Shown one piece after another: positions 38,313 through 48,492 of a DNA stretch of 64,000 nt (the first letter of the stretch is position 1; each line of letters begins with the position of its first letter). Under the pieces are notes generated by a model, which was not told the origin of the DNA, did no database searches, and was given only the letters and a program-made list of their open reading frames with translations. The position numbers and the translations under genes are program-made. Source of the DNA: Talpa occidentalis. Lineage: Eukaryota; Chordata; Mammalia; Eulipotyphla; Talpidae. Location of the stretch: the NCBI RefSeq assembly GCF_014898055.3, contig NW_023601543.1:60897782-60961781 (forward strand), given 5' to 3'.

Positions 38313-38602
38313 GGGCCTCCCCGGTGGCGCAGCGGTTGAGCGCTGGGTTGCGAAGCTGCCCGCGGCCTCTGCGGCGCCGGTTAGATCCCCGGCTGCTCCC
38401 CGGCCACCGGAGGAGGGTCCCACATGGCGCGCAGACCTCTCCTGCCGCCCACTGCTCCCCTCAGCAGTGTACTTCGGTCCCTCTGCCTGCTCTGCTCCCT
38501 GCTCTGGCTCTGGTGAATTCTCTCGCCCTCCCGTGCTTCTGACTGTACCCAGTGCTTGTATAAATAAATAAAAAAATCTTTAAAAAAAAAAAAAAAAAAA
38601 AA
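38313..38602 (+). repeat. SINE type A
   Basis: Little-diverged copy (gggcctccccggtggcgcag) with a long A-run of about 22. Confidence 0.88.
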
Positions 38603-38841
38603 AGATTTTTATACAAGAACTGGGGTACAAGTCAGAGGCATGGGAGGGTGAGAGAATTCACCAGAGACAGAGTGGGGAGCAGAACAAGCAGACTGACCGA
38701 AGGTACTACTGAGGGGAGCAGCAGGCGAGACAGGAGAGGTCTGCTGTGCCATGTGGGAATCTCCCTGGCTGGCCGGGAATCGAACCCGCACTGCAGAGGC
38801 TGCAGCGCTGCGCTCAACCAGCTGTGCCACCAGGGAGGCCC
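38603..38841 (-). repeat. SINE, mixed type
   Basis: Reverse head ccaccagggaggcccg. Together with 38313-38602 it forms an inverted SINE pair around an A-run. Confidence 0.85.
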
Positions 38842-40590
38842 GTATTCCTCTTTCTTCCATTTGAGTCTCTAATTTGCTCTCGCTTCCCACTATGCCTGGC
38901 CTATGTCTTATTTAATTCTAGGGGAGAAAGAGCTGGTAGACAAATTTCTGAGACTTCATTTGATATATTCTAGAAGTTTCTTTCAATATATTTATGCACC
39001 TATTTCATCTTCAGTGTAGACCGAAAGAAGAAAGTTGGCACTTAGCATACCAGTGAGCATGAAAAGGGACCAGGGGGAAAAACACAGAACATAACTAGAA
39101 TATTAGTTTGAAATAGAGCCTATTATGGGAAGGAGTCACTCTAATTATCATGGTGACGGCCTCTGATGGTATCACTAAGATATGATACATGTGGACTGAA
39201 TTCTCAGAATAATCTCCCAGACACAAGATCTATAAATGCATGTGGTTGAATTCTTTAATAAGTGACAAATGGCATAGTTTCAGAGTGAGGCAAGGTACGG
39301 ACCACATCATCCCAGCTGCTCAATGGTTGAAATTTCTATACTCAGTCCATGAGAGCTGCTGGTTCCTTTAAAGAGGTTCTTGTGTGCATGACAGAGCATC
39401 CGGGAAGGTAAGGCTTTCCAAGCACATCAACATCAGTCTTCTCTGACTTCTGGTCAGCAATGATATTGAATCAAGCCCTTTGGATAATTTTTTTAATGCT
39501 GGCTCTGGCTGTCTGCATCAATAGCCCCTACAGGGGCTGTATCTGACATTTATAAACGTGTTTACTCTTCCCTTCACTTGAATAGACAAGAGTCAGAGAA
39601 CCCTCTGAATCATGTGGCTCTAGGCGATTTGAGGTCCAGGCTCTTCTTTAAATCATCTCTTTAACTTTCAATATTTCAAGACAGAATTTGCACAAAAAGA
39701 CCATTAAAAGGGGGAAAAAGCCAGGCAGTGCTCTGCTTTGAACAGATAAACAATTAAGCTCAAATCAACCTCACTTAAGAGATGCAGCTCCGGGCATTCC
39801 TACTGATACAGATCAGGAAGGCAAAGTAAAACGGCAAGGTAAACAAACAATTATCTACACAATTTGATCAATATGGAACTGGAACTCTGCCAAACAAGAC
39901 CTTCCTTAAAAGCATCATCTTATGGCCTCCCTGGTGGCAAAAGGGGTTAAGCACTGCAGTATGAAGAAATCCACAGCCTCTGCAGCACGAGTTCAATTTC
40001 GGCCAGCCAGGGAGAAACCCACATGGTGCAGCAGACCTCTCCTGTCTCTCCCGCTGCTCCCCTCAGCAATGTATTTCAGTCAGTCAGTCTTCCTGTTCCC
40101 CACTGTCTCTGGTGGATCCTCTCATCCCCCCTCCATCTCTGACCTGTTCCCCAGCTCTTGTATGCATGAATAAATAAATCTTTAAAAAAAAAAGCATAAT
40201 CTTAAGACGGGCTGGAATTATAAACCAAATAACTGCCTTCAATTTTCTCCTTATTTTTGAATAAACACTGTTCAAAAGAACTGAGGCTCTATGCTGCTTA
40301 TTCTACTTTTCTATTTCTCCCTCCTCCACATTGATTGCCTGGCTCCTTGGCATGCATAATCTGGGCACCCCTGCCTCTTAGCTTCTGGTTGAGTTAGGCT
40401 ATGGGGGTGGAAGTTGGCAAGAGACTGAAAAGTAGGTGAGGGTAGTTATTCCATCGCCATCAACATCTCACCTGCTCCCTCTCTTCGATGAAGTCATGCC
40501 CACGTTTGCCTCCCTTTAACGCCAGCTTCCGTGCTGTGGTCTTGCACAACTCCAGCGCTCAGCTGGGATACCTTCACACTATTTCTTTGC
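38842..40590. other. intergenic stretch without recognised genes
   Basis: Apart from the SINE at 39923-40193 I recognise nothing; no frame longer than chance. Confidence 0.6.
39923..40193 (+). repeat. SINE type B
   Basis: Duplication AAAAGCATCATCTTA / AAAAGCATAATCTTA. Confidence 0.88.
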
Positions 40591-40597
40591 AAGCCCT

Positions 40598-41079
40598 TGT
40601 TGTAGAGCAACCTCGATACAAAACGGGGTGCCTGACTGTGGGTCCTCACCCGCGCGCTTAAAAGGACTTATCTGCTCTACTGCAGGCACACGTGAAAGGT
40701 TAATAAAAGGTTTATTTACAAGGGAAGGGGAAATGAGGAAATGTACAGCTCTGGGAGAAAAGCGGGAGACAAAGTTTTAAATGAGTCCTACCCGATTTGC
40801 CGATCAGGAATCCCAAAATGGCGCTCTCAGAGTTGGCTGCCAGCCAGGAGCGGTGAAGCCAGGAGGCGAGCGATCGCGAGCCAGAGAGAGCCCAAGGCCC
40901 ACGTGTTTGGTTTTTTATATCCAACCTGGCTGCCCAACTCCACCCTCAGGTCCCAGCCACCCTCCCTTGGTGGTGATGGGATTTGTCTTTCCCAGAGTCT
41001 TGTTGGCTTTAGTCTGGAGTGGGGGTGGGGTCCACAAAGCCTGTATGGGATTAACTCAGGACATCACTTCCCCCTAACA
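40598..41079 (-). mobile_element. solo LTR, family C
   Basis: A 482-bp LTR in minus sense (plus-strand ends TGTTGTAGAGC and CCCCTAACA) with the duplication CCCT at 40594-40597 and 41080-41083. Confidence 0.88.
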
Positions 41080-41254
41080 CCCTGACTGGCCTGGTAATGG
41101 CTTCCCACTGCTGCTACTCCCTGGATGCTTCAGCCTCCTTTGTTCCCTTAGTCAGTCCATACATTTGTAAATATTCCCTCCTTAAAAAGTTCATTTAAAA
41201 AAAACCCAGCTTAGGGGAAACCCCTAGAGGCACAGGGGTTAAGATGCAACCTAT

Positions 41255-41852
41255 TGATACCAGAATTATAGGTTTTCAGGCCTAGTCTCCCAGCCAGGAA
41301 AGGATCCCAGGCTGCAGGGGCAGCACTGAGTCCCAGCCACTAGGTCACCACGGGTTGGCGTCTCAAGAAGCCACCAGGAACTTCACAGACACTCAGGCAA
41401 GCAAATGAGAAGAGGCAGATTTGTTTAGAGAAAGAAAAATTTATTGAGGAGAAAAGGAACAGAAATAAAGTGGTACTCCCTGGCCGTAGAACCAGGCCGG
41501 GGGCGGGGGGGGGGGGGGCAAGGAAGCCGAAGTGGAGTCATGATTCAGGAATATAGACCTTCTTTCCCTCATTATTCTAAAGCCCCACCAGTCTCTTTGT
41601 GATTGGTTAGTTCTCAGTGGTCTCACTGCCTAAATGTCTCTGTGCCCAGAACTAAGTCTCTGTGTCCCAGCCTTTATGTATTTTTTCTTTATTGTCCTCT
41701 ATTTGAAATCTCTGTTGACCTTAGTCCTGGGGTGTTTGATTAGTTCCCTTTGGAATTTGTTGCCCTTGTCTCTGGATCCTTCCTTAACTCTCCTGAAGTC
41801 CCTGCACTGTCCTTGAGGCTGCCTAAGTATCCCTAACTTGCCCTAGGATTCA
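41255..41852 (-). mobile_element. solo LTR A, inside a SINE
   Basis: A 598-bp LTR in minus sense, same family as solo LTR B. Plus-strand ends are TGATACC and GGATTCA. The 4-bp duplication CTAT (41251-41254, 41853-41856) splits a SINE at the word acctat/ctatgaag. The minus-strand poly(A) signal AATAAA is at 41440-41445. It has a G-run at about 41500-41518. Confidence 0.88.
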
Positions 41853-41890
41853 CTATGAAGTTATCAGCAGCCACTGCAGCATGAGTTCAA

Positions 41891-42196
41891 TCAGTTCTTG
41901 TGGGGTACAGGCCAGAGGTGTGGGGGGCAAGAGGATTCACCAGAGACAGAGTGGGGAACAGCAAGAACTGGGGTACAGGCCAGAGGTATGAGGGGCGAGA
42001 GGATTTACCAGAGACAGAGTAGGGAACAGAATGGGAGGTATGTCCAAAATACACTGCTGAGGGGAGCAATAGATGAGGCAGGAGAGGTCTGCTGCACCAT
42101 GTGGATTGCTCCCTGGCCAGGGATCAAACTGGTGCTGCAGTGGCTGCGGACGGCTTCATAGGTTGAGTCTTAACCCCTGTGCCACCAGGGAGGCCC
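41891..42196 (-). repeat. reverse SINE inside the outer SINE
   Basis: A tRNA-derived SINE in minus sense, ending with the reversed head (gccaccagggaggcccc). Its tail side carries a partial duplication: the segment from ctggggtacaggccag to gtggggaacag occurs twice in tandem near 41895 and 41965. Confidence 0.7.
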
Positions 42197-42843
42197 CAAT
42201 AAATAAATCTTTTAAAAAAGAAAAAAGAGGGCCTCCCTGGTGGTGCAGTGGGTTGAGCGCTTCACTGTGAAGCTGTCTGCAGTGTGGGTACGATCCAGCT
42301 GGCTGCGGAGCTACCCACATGGTGTAGCAGACCTCTCCTGTCTTGCCCGCTCCCCTCAGCAGTGTATTTCTGTCAATCTGCCTGTTCTGTTCCCCACTCT
42401 GGTAATCCTCTTGAGACAGGGCAAGCTAGGGTTATTAGGCAGTTTTAGGGACAGTGCAGGAGGGGACCTCTGAAGAATTTAGGGAGGCTTCAGAGATAAG
42501 GACAACCAAAGAAATATAACCAATTCCATTAGGAAAAACAAACATGCCAGGACCAAGGACAACATTGTTAATGCTGGTCCTGGTTTCCTTCAGGTGGTAA
42601 AGGGAGGCGGAGATTGGAGAAATGGAGAGTGGTTTAATTTATGGTCACATTAGAAGGGCAGCTGTTTAACTTCAATGCAGGGATGCCCATCCAGAGGACT
42701 GGGCCATAAATTTAAAGATGCAACAAATGGAAAAAGAAAAAGCTGTTAGATAAGAAATGTAAAGATCCCCACTCAGTAACAAATTAAGTGAGACAACCGA
42801 GAACTAACCAATCACAGAGAGACTGGTAAAGCTTTAGAATAAT

Positions 42844-43422
42844 TGTTACCGAACGCCGGCCTCAGTTTCCCTCAGCCAATAAAAGGAAACTGAGTTTGAG
42901 GAAAAGGAAAGCGGTTTTATTTGTCGACAAATGAGGAGGGCGGCAGACTCACGTCCGAAAAACCACCGTCCTGCTCTTTGGCAGTGGGCAGGGGTATTTA
43001 TACAGGGGGAGATGGGTAGGGGTCCACGAAGGGGAGGGGGAGCTGCAACAAATGGGGAAGACAAGCCATCAATCCTGTCAGTGCTAAATAAGGGGAATCA
43101 CAAGGAATGGGGTAAAGACAAACTTGTTAACTGTATCACAGAGACAAGTGGGCGCCAGCTCAACAGGGAGATGGATGGGTGTCAGCTCATTCATCTTAAG
43201 GGAAGGGGAAGGTGTCAAGGCACAGAGACGGGTGATCGCCAGTTTGTTTTCCTTAGGACGAGGGGGAAGGGTCTGCAGGGAAACCGGTGGGCGCCAGCTT
43301 GTTTTTCTTCCCAAGGGGAGGGGAAGCTGCAACAAATGGGAAAGACAAGCCATCAATCCTGTCAATGCTAGATAAGGGGAATTGCAAGGAATGGGGGAAA
43401 GACAAAGTTGTTAACTGTATCA
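42844..43422 (-). repeat. 3' LTR of the provirus
   Basis: 579-bp LTR with TATAAATA at 42995-43002 and AATAAA at 42916-42921 on the minus strand. It begins immediately after the polypurine tract. U3 contains two direct repeats of about 110 bp (43313-43422 and 43029-43138), the outer one running to the very start of the LTR. Confidence 0.95.
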
Positions 43423-43436
43423 TAATCCCCACTCTC
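43423..43436 (-). other. polypurine tract of the provirus
   Basis: On the minus strand the purine-rich GAGAGTGGGGATTA directly abuts the TG that opens the 3' LTR, the position where plus-strand DNA synthesis is primed. Only a few bases separate it from the env stop codon at 43439. Confidence 0.7.
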
Positions 43437-43438
43437 AA

Positions 43439-44893
43439 TTATAACCTTCCATTTCTATGGGGAAATGGGGCGTAGTATCTTCTGGCTGCTTCCTGCTGAA
43501 CAGGGTCGTCGTTGGGTTGTTTTTTATGGAAGGCCTGCACTTGTTGATGCCACAGCTGCTGGCGTAAAGTTAAGGCCTTTGTGGCAGTACTGCAGCAATA
43601 GGGAACACAGCCTGTAAGGAGTCGAAGTATCAGGTATCCCACGATTCCTATTAATAAGAGAGAGAGACCCAAATGCAACAGAGACGATAAAATAGACCGA
43701 ATACCTGCTGGGATCCAAGAGAACAAATCAGACAGACCATTTGTAAATCCCTGTTCCATTCCATCTAACATGGATGTATGGTGATTAAGAGTTTGTTGTA
43801 GCCATGTAGCTTGGTGACGGATCTCTTCAATACTGGTTTCTACCTGGTTAGAAGTGTTGATGTATACACAGCAAGATGTGTTTGCAATGACACAGACTCC
43901 ACCCTGCTCAGCCAGGATGTAATCTAGAGCCAAACGATTGTCCAATACTACTTTTGCTAGAGAGTTAAGAGAGAGTTGTAATTTGGCTAGAGCGTTGGCA
44001 GTTTCATTAGCTATAGTAGTGAGGGTTTTAGACAAATTCCGGAGCACATGTTGATGTGTAGCCACCCCCCACCAAGGTAACAAAGTATATCCAAAAAAGT
44101 ATTCATCCCCATCAGGCAGTCCTCCTGGCAAGTCACGGGTCAGTCGAGTGTATAGTTTAAGTGAGCTTGCCCAATGTTGGCTTTCGTTTAAGGAATGAAT
44201 AGAGAAAGGAGTTACTAACACACCCAACAAACACTGAGTGTGATTTGTTGTGCGGGTAAGGCATTCAGTGGCCCATGGCTTATCTTCAAACTTACAGACA
44301 AAAATGTAGCCCACAGGGGCACAGTACACTAAGTTATGATTTGTAGTTGACAGGAAAACGGTTCCAACTATAAATCCTACTCTTTCTTCCCAAGGGCGGT
44401 CTCGTAGTAAATCACGTACATCTGAATTTTTAATAACATTGTATATAACACTTCGTTGGGAACATACCGGTAATTGGCCCTCAGGATGAGGTGATGTCAT
44501 GTTATAAAAACCAGGGGTTCGGATACCAGTAGGTTTTCCTTTTATCTCTATCTCCACCAGTTCTCCAGGGGACAATGGGAGGGAAATACAAGGAATATTT
44601 GAGACATTTTCCCCTGGAAAATGTGCTATACGAACTCGGTATAGTACTGTACGCAGCTGAGGGTCTCTGGTATTTACCCATCTACCATCAGGTATGTGAG
44701 AAAAGTTCTTTATCGGGTGCACAAGAGGATCTCCATGATCCAAAGCAGTCTTAGCCCTGGGGAGACAAATCCAACAGTTAACAGATTGCGTAGCAGAGGC
44801 GAGGGTTTGAGTAATTTTTACAAGGGCATTTTCTTTCCAAGCAAGTGACATAAAGGAAGGAAATAAAAACATATAGAGAAAGAGAAACATCAT
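43439..44893 (-). CDS. env: env glycoprotein, uninterrupted ORF
   Basis: A 484-codon envelope frame, starting in the last bases of pol and in another frame. A hydrophobic signal peptide (MFLFLYMFLFPSFMSLA) is followed by a surface subunit with CWIC, the CXXC motif that partners the CX6CC motif of gamma-type TM. About nine N-glycosylation sequons are present. The TM part has heptad-like repeats, an immunosuppressive-domain-like segment (LDNRLALDYILAEQGG), CX6CC at 334-342, one membrane span near 405-430 and a cytoplasmic tail of about 60 residues. It is shorter than many gammaretroviral Envs. I see no R-X-K/R-R furin site between SU and TM and only a weak fusion-peptide candidate. The stop lies 16 nt before the LTR. 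Confidence 0.9.
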   Translation of the reverse strand: MMFLFLYMFLFPSFMSLAWKENALVKITQTLASATQSVNCWICLPRAKTALDHGDPLVHPIKNFSHIPDGRWVNTRDPQLRTVLYRVRIAHFPGENVSNIPCISLPLSPGELVEIEIKGKPTGIRTPGFYNMTSPHPEGQLPVCSQRSVIYNVIKNSDVRDLLRDRPWEERVGFIVGTVFLSTTNHNLVYCAPVGYIFVCKFEDKPWATECLTRTTNHTQCLLGVLVTPFSIHSLNESQHWASSLKLYTRLTRDLPGGLPDGDEYFFGYTLLPWWGVATHQHVLRNLSKTLTTIANETANALAKLQLSLNSLAKVVLDNRLALDYILAEQGGVCVIANTSCCVYINTSNQVETSIEEIRHQATWLQQTLNHHTSMLDGMEQGFTNGLSDLFSWIPAGIRSILSSLLHLGLSLLLIGIVGYLILRLLTGCVPYCCSTATKALTLRQQLWHQQVQAFHKKQPNDDPVQQEAARRYYAPFPHRNGRL

Positions 44894-47800
44894 GATTTTT
44901 TAAACAGATATTTTAAATCCTCCACAGGTTCGCATGTCCACCGAGGAGTTACTCCTATGTGTGCTGGTGGGCACTGTTTAACTCGGGTGTGATGTACCCA
45001 AGCCTTTTGTCCGGCCAACTTTAGGGCTGTGTGTGTGCTTAGCAACACTTCATACGGGCCCTTCCAAGTTTCAGCTAGTTGTTGATCCGGTCCGCGTTCC
45101 CTCCAAACTTTCAGGAGCACTTGGTCTCCTGGCTTAAAAGGGTGAAGCGGAGTCTCCAGTCGTGGTGAAGACCTGGAAAAAGCAAACTCATGTATGGTGG
45201 TTAAAAGTTGATTTATCTGCATTACATATTGTTTAATTTTAGCTTCTCCAGTCAGAGCTAAATTACTACATCTTTTTTCTGGGGCCAGAAAAGGTCTCCC
45301 AAAAACAATTTCATAAGGGCTTAACCCAAGCCCACTTCGGGGAGCCACCCTTATTCGTAGTAGGGCAATAGGCAATACCTTATCCCATTTTAAACTTGTT
45401 TCCTGACACAGTTTAGCAAGGGTCTTTTTAAGAGTGTGGTTCATTTTTTCCGTTTTTCCAGTGGATTCTGGTCTCCAGGAAGTGTGGAGCCGCCATGTCA
45501 GTTGGAGAGCCTGACTTACTTGCTGGACTACTTCAGATATAAAAGAAGCTCCATTGTCACTTTGTATGGAAGAAGGGAGTCCAAATCGAGGGATGAGTTC
45601 CTTTAACAATGTTCTCGTTACTTCAGAGGACTTTTCAGTTCGGGTTGGAAAAGCTTCCACCCACCCAGAAAAAGTATCTACATAAACAAGCAGGTATTTA
45701 AAATTTCCCGTAGTGTGAGGCATTTGTGTGAAATCTACTTGCCAGTCATCAAAGGGGCTGTCTCCTACATGTTGCACTCCTTGCCCAGTAGGTCGTCTGT
45801 TTGTTTTTGGGTTGTTGCGGGCACACAGTATACAGTTTTTAGTCACCTTTTGAACAATGCGTGAAAGTTCGGGGCCCCTTAAATGAGGCCTCACAAAGTT
45901 CATTAGAGCATCTCGGCCATAATGAGTGCTTTCATGCAGATGTTTTATTACCGGCCATACCAATGTCTGAGGCAGCAGGATCAGACCATGGACGTTTTTC
46001 TTCCACCCTGTTTCCTTATCTTCTTCTACAAAGCCCCATTCTGTGGCCTTTTTCTTATCTTCTTCTGAATAGACTGGACGATAAGGGGTTAAATCTAACT
46101 GGGGAATGAGGGCTCCAAGGAAACAATTGCCCTTCGCAGCTCTTTTTGCAGCCAGGTCTGCTACCCGGTTTCCCTTTGCCACTTCTGATGTTGCTTTCTG
46201 ATGTCCGGGGCAGTGCATAATGGCAATTTGCTTTGGCTCACTTACAGCCTGTAATAGAGCTAAAATCTCAGTGGCATACTTAATTTCTTTATTTCCAGAG
46301 GTTAATAACCCTCTCTCCTTCCATATAGCACCATGTGCGTGTACTATCATAAAGGCATACTTGGAATCCGTATAGATGTTTACCACCTTATTGGCAGACA
46401 ATTGCAGAGCTCTGGTGAGGGCTATGAGCTCTGCTTTCTGGGCTGAAGTGTTAGCTGGGAGAGCAGCTGCTTCAATTATTCGTTGCCCCTCTACTACAGC
46501 ATAGCCGGCTTTTCTCACCCCTCCTTCCACATAGCTGCTTCCATCAGTAAACAATTCCCAGTCAGGGTTCGGGAGGGGTCTATCAATTAAGTCCATCCTA
46601 CTAGAAAAAACAGTCTCAAGTACTTCTAGGCAATCATGCTCCAGGCTTCCACCTTCCTCAAATGGTAGTAAAGTGGCAGGGTTAAGGGAGGATACGATCC
46701 TTAATTTAACATTAGGATTATCCAAAAGGATGGCCTGGTACCTTCCCATCCGTCCCGCAGTAAGCCAGTAACCTCCTTTCTGCTCTAGTAAGGTCAGTAC
46801 TTGGTGAGGGACATGTACTACTGTGGGCTGTCCCAGTGTAAATTTCTCAGCTTCTTGCAATAGGTCACAAGTTGCTGCCACAGCTCGGAGGCAGGGAGGC
46901 CACCCTTTCACAGTGGGTTCCAGCTGTTTTGAGAGGTAAGCTACTGGGCGTGGTGTCGTGCCCAACCTCTGGATTAGTACACCGAGACTAACTCCTTGTT
47001 TTTCATGGACAAATAACTCAAACTCCTTTTGCAAGTCAGGCAGTCCCAAAGCAGGAGCTGTCATTAGTTTTTGTTTTAGTTCCTCAAAAGAATGTTGACA
47101 TTGGGTGGTCCACACTAGGGGTTCAGTATCGGCTCCCTTTAAAGCTTCATACAACGGTTTTGCCATAAGTCCAAAGTTTGGAATCCAGATACGGCAAAAA
47201 CCTGCCATTCCGAGGAATCCCCTCAACTGCCTCCGGTTGTGGGGGGCTTTTAGGTTTAGAATAGCCTGCTTCCGGTCAGTCATTAAACTGCGGGTTCCTT
47301 TGCTAATCTGGAATCCTAGATAAGTCACTTGTTGTTTTCCAATCTGGGCTTTTTGCCTTGACACTTTATATCCACAGTGGGCCAGATGATTTAGGAGAAG
47401 TATTGTATTGGCCAGGCATGATTCTTGGGATGGACTGGCAACAAGTAAATCATCCACATATTGTAACAGGATACCTTCATTAAAATGAATGTTTTTTAAA
47501 TCTTTGGCCAAACATTCACTAAAAATTGTGGGGGAATTCTTGAATCCTTGGGGAAGCACAGTCCAACAATACTGGGAGATTATTCGAGTTTCAGGATCTT
47601 GCCACTCGAAAGCAAAAATTAATTGAGATTCTCTTTCCAAAGGAATACAAAAGAAGGCATCCTTCAGGTCTAGCACTGAAAACCATTCATAGTCACTAGG
47701 GAGTGCAGTTAGTAAAGTGTAAGGGTTGGGTACAGTGGGATGAAGATCTTGGACCACTTCATTTACTGCCCTCAAATCTTGTACAAACCGATACTCCTCA

Positions 47801-48489
47801 GAGTGAGGTTTCTTTACTGGCAGAATGGGGGTGTTGTATGGTGACCTACAAGGGCGAATAAGCCCATGGTCTAGGAATCGAGTCAATATTGGTTGGATTC
47901 CTTTTAATGCTTCCTTTTTCAAAGGATACTGTTTTTTATGAGGATAGGAAGTTTTCTCCTTCAGTCTAATTTTTATGGGAGTTACATTTATTGCTCGTCC
48001 TGGAATCCCGTCTGCCCATACGGAGCTACTCACTTTTTCGCAGACTTCTGATGGGATAGGTTCTGCATCTTTTTCTTCACCAATCAGCAAGGTTTGAAGG
48101 TGTAAAGCATTCTCTGAAGGTACTTGTAGATGAAGCTGTTGTTCTTTTGGTGAGAAGGAAATTTGAGCATTTAACTTACATAACAGGTCTCGTCCCAAGA
48201 GTGGGATTGGGCAGTCAGGCATATAGAGAAATTTATGTTTCATGCGCTTTTCTCCCATGTGACACTCCAATGGTTGTAAGAGAGGCTGTTGCTGTACTTG
48301 GCCAGTAACTCCAACCACCGCTACAGTTTTTTCACTAAGTGGAACCAATTTGGAATTAAGAACTGAGTAAGTAGCTCCAGTGTCCACCAGAAAATCAATT
48401 AATCTGTTCCCCACTGTCAGTTTTACCCGGGGCTCTTGTGGGGAAATAGGAATAGAAGCTGCCACTTCCATATGGAGTCCCGGGCCCCT
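44890..48489 (-). CDS. pol: pro-pol: protease, reverse transcriptase, RNase H, integrase
   Basis: An uninterrupted frame of about 1.2 thousand codons, in phase with gag across the UAG. Residues are numbered from the Met at 48471. The protease has the DTGA active site (30-33). Reverse transcriptase has LPQGFKNSP and the YVDD catalytic box (338-341). RNase H has LFTDGSS with the catalytic Asp near 643, plus AELIAL and YTDSKYAF. Integrase has a His-His-Cys-Cys zinc module (HLHESTHYG ... CILCARN) and the catalytic triad D913, D972, E1008, a DD35E spacing. The length and order are those of a complete gamma-type Pol. The last codons overlap the env start (ATGA). All catalytic residues I can check are kept, so this frame looks intact. 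Confidence 0.93.
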   Translation of the reverse strand, partial: RGPGLHMEVAASIPISPQEPRVKLTVGNRLIDFLVDTGATYSVLNSKLVPLSEKTVAVVGVTGQVQQQPLLQPLECHMGEKRMKHKFLYMPDCPIPLLGRDLLCKLNAQISFSPKEQQLHLQVPSENALHLQTLLIGEEKDAEPIPSEVCEKVSSSVWADGIPGRAINVTPIKIRLKEKTSYPHKKQYPLKKEALKGIQPILTRFLDHGLIRPCRSPYNTPILPVKKPHSEEYRFVQDLRAVNEVVQDLHPTVPNPYTLLTALPSDYEWFSVLDLKDAFFCIPLERESQLIFAFEWQDPETRIISQYCWTVLPQGFKNSPTIFSECLAKDLKNIHFNEGILLQYVDDLLVASPSQESCLANTILLLNHLAHCGYKVSRQKAQIGKQQVTYLGFQISKGTRSLMTDRKQAILNLKAPHNRRQLRGFLGMAGFCRIWIPNFGLMAKPLYEALKGADTEPLVWTTQCQHSFEELKQKLMTAPALGLPDLQKEFELFVHEKQGVSLGVLIQRLGTTPRPVAYLSKQLEPTVKGWPPCLRAVAATCDLLQEAEKFTLGQPTVVHVPHQVLTLLEQKGGYWLTAGRMGRYQAILLDNPNVKLRIVSSLNPATLLPFEEGGSLEHDCLEVLETVFSSRMDLIDRPLPNPDWELFTDGSSYVEGGVRKAGYAVVEGQRIIEAAALPANTSAQKAELIALTRALQLSANKVVNIYTDSKYAFMIVHAHGAIWKERGLLTSGNKEIKYATEILALLQAVSEPKQIAIMHCPGHQKATSEVAKGNRVADLAAKRAAKGNCFLGALIPQLDLTPYRPVYSEEDKKKATEWGFVEEDKETGWKKNVHGLILLPQTLVWPVIKHLHESTHYGRDALMNFVRPHLRGPELSRIVQKVTKNCILCARNNPKTNRRPTGQGVQHVGDSPFDDWQVDFTQMPHTTGNFKYLLVYVDTFSGWVEAFPTRTEKSSEVTRTLLKELIPRFGLPSSIQSDNGASFISEVVQQVSQALQLTWRLHTSWRPESTGKTEKMNHTLKKTLAKLCQETSLKWDKVLPIALLRIRVAPRSGLGLSPYEIVFGRPFLAPEKRCSNLALTGEAKIKQYVMQINQLLTTIHEFAFSRSSPRLETPLHPFKPGDQVLLKVWRERGPDQQLAETWKGPYEVLLSTHTALKLAGQKAWVHHTRVKQCPPAHIGVTPRWTCEPVEDLKYLFKKS

Positions 48490-48492
48490 CTA
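48426..48492 (-). promoter_or_regulatory. gag-pol UAG readthrough signal
   Basis: The gag stop UAG (48490-48492) is followed in the same frame by the pro-pol frame, the arrangement of gammaretroviruses that make Gag-Pol by stop-codon readthrough. After a 5-nt purine spacer (AGGGG), CCCGGGACUC (48475-48484) can pair with GAGCCCCGGG (48426-48435) in 9 of 10 positions, enclosing a loop of about 39 nt. Readthrough in the family needs a downstream pseudoknot; the first stem is visible here, and the second I could not assign. Confidence 0.6.

Noticed and set aside
43423..43426. TAAT next to the inner edge of the 3' LTR as evidence for a longer LTR
   Set aside because: The same TAAT is also the target duplication outside; the TG...CA ends and primer site fix the LTR at 579 bp, so the inner TAAT is polypurine-tract sequence and the match is a coincidence.
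42846..43475. Several open frames inside the proviral LTRs, repeated at 50613-51548
   Set aside because: They are LTR sequence and occur twice only because the LTRs are duplicated; no protein family features.
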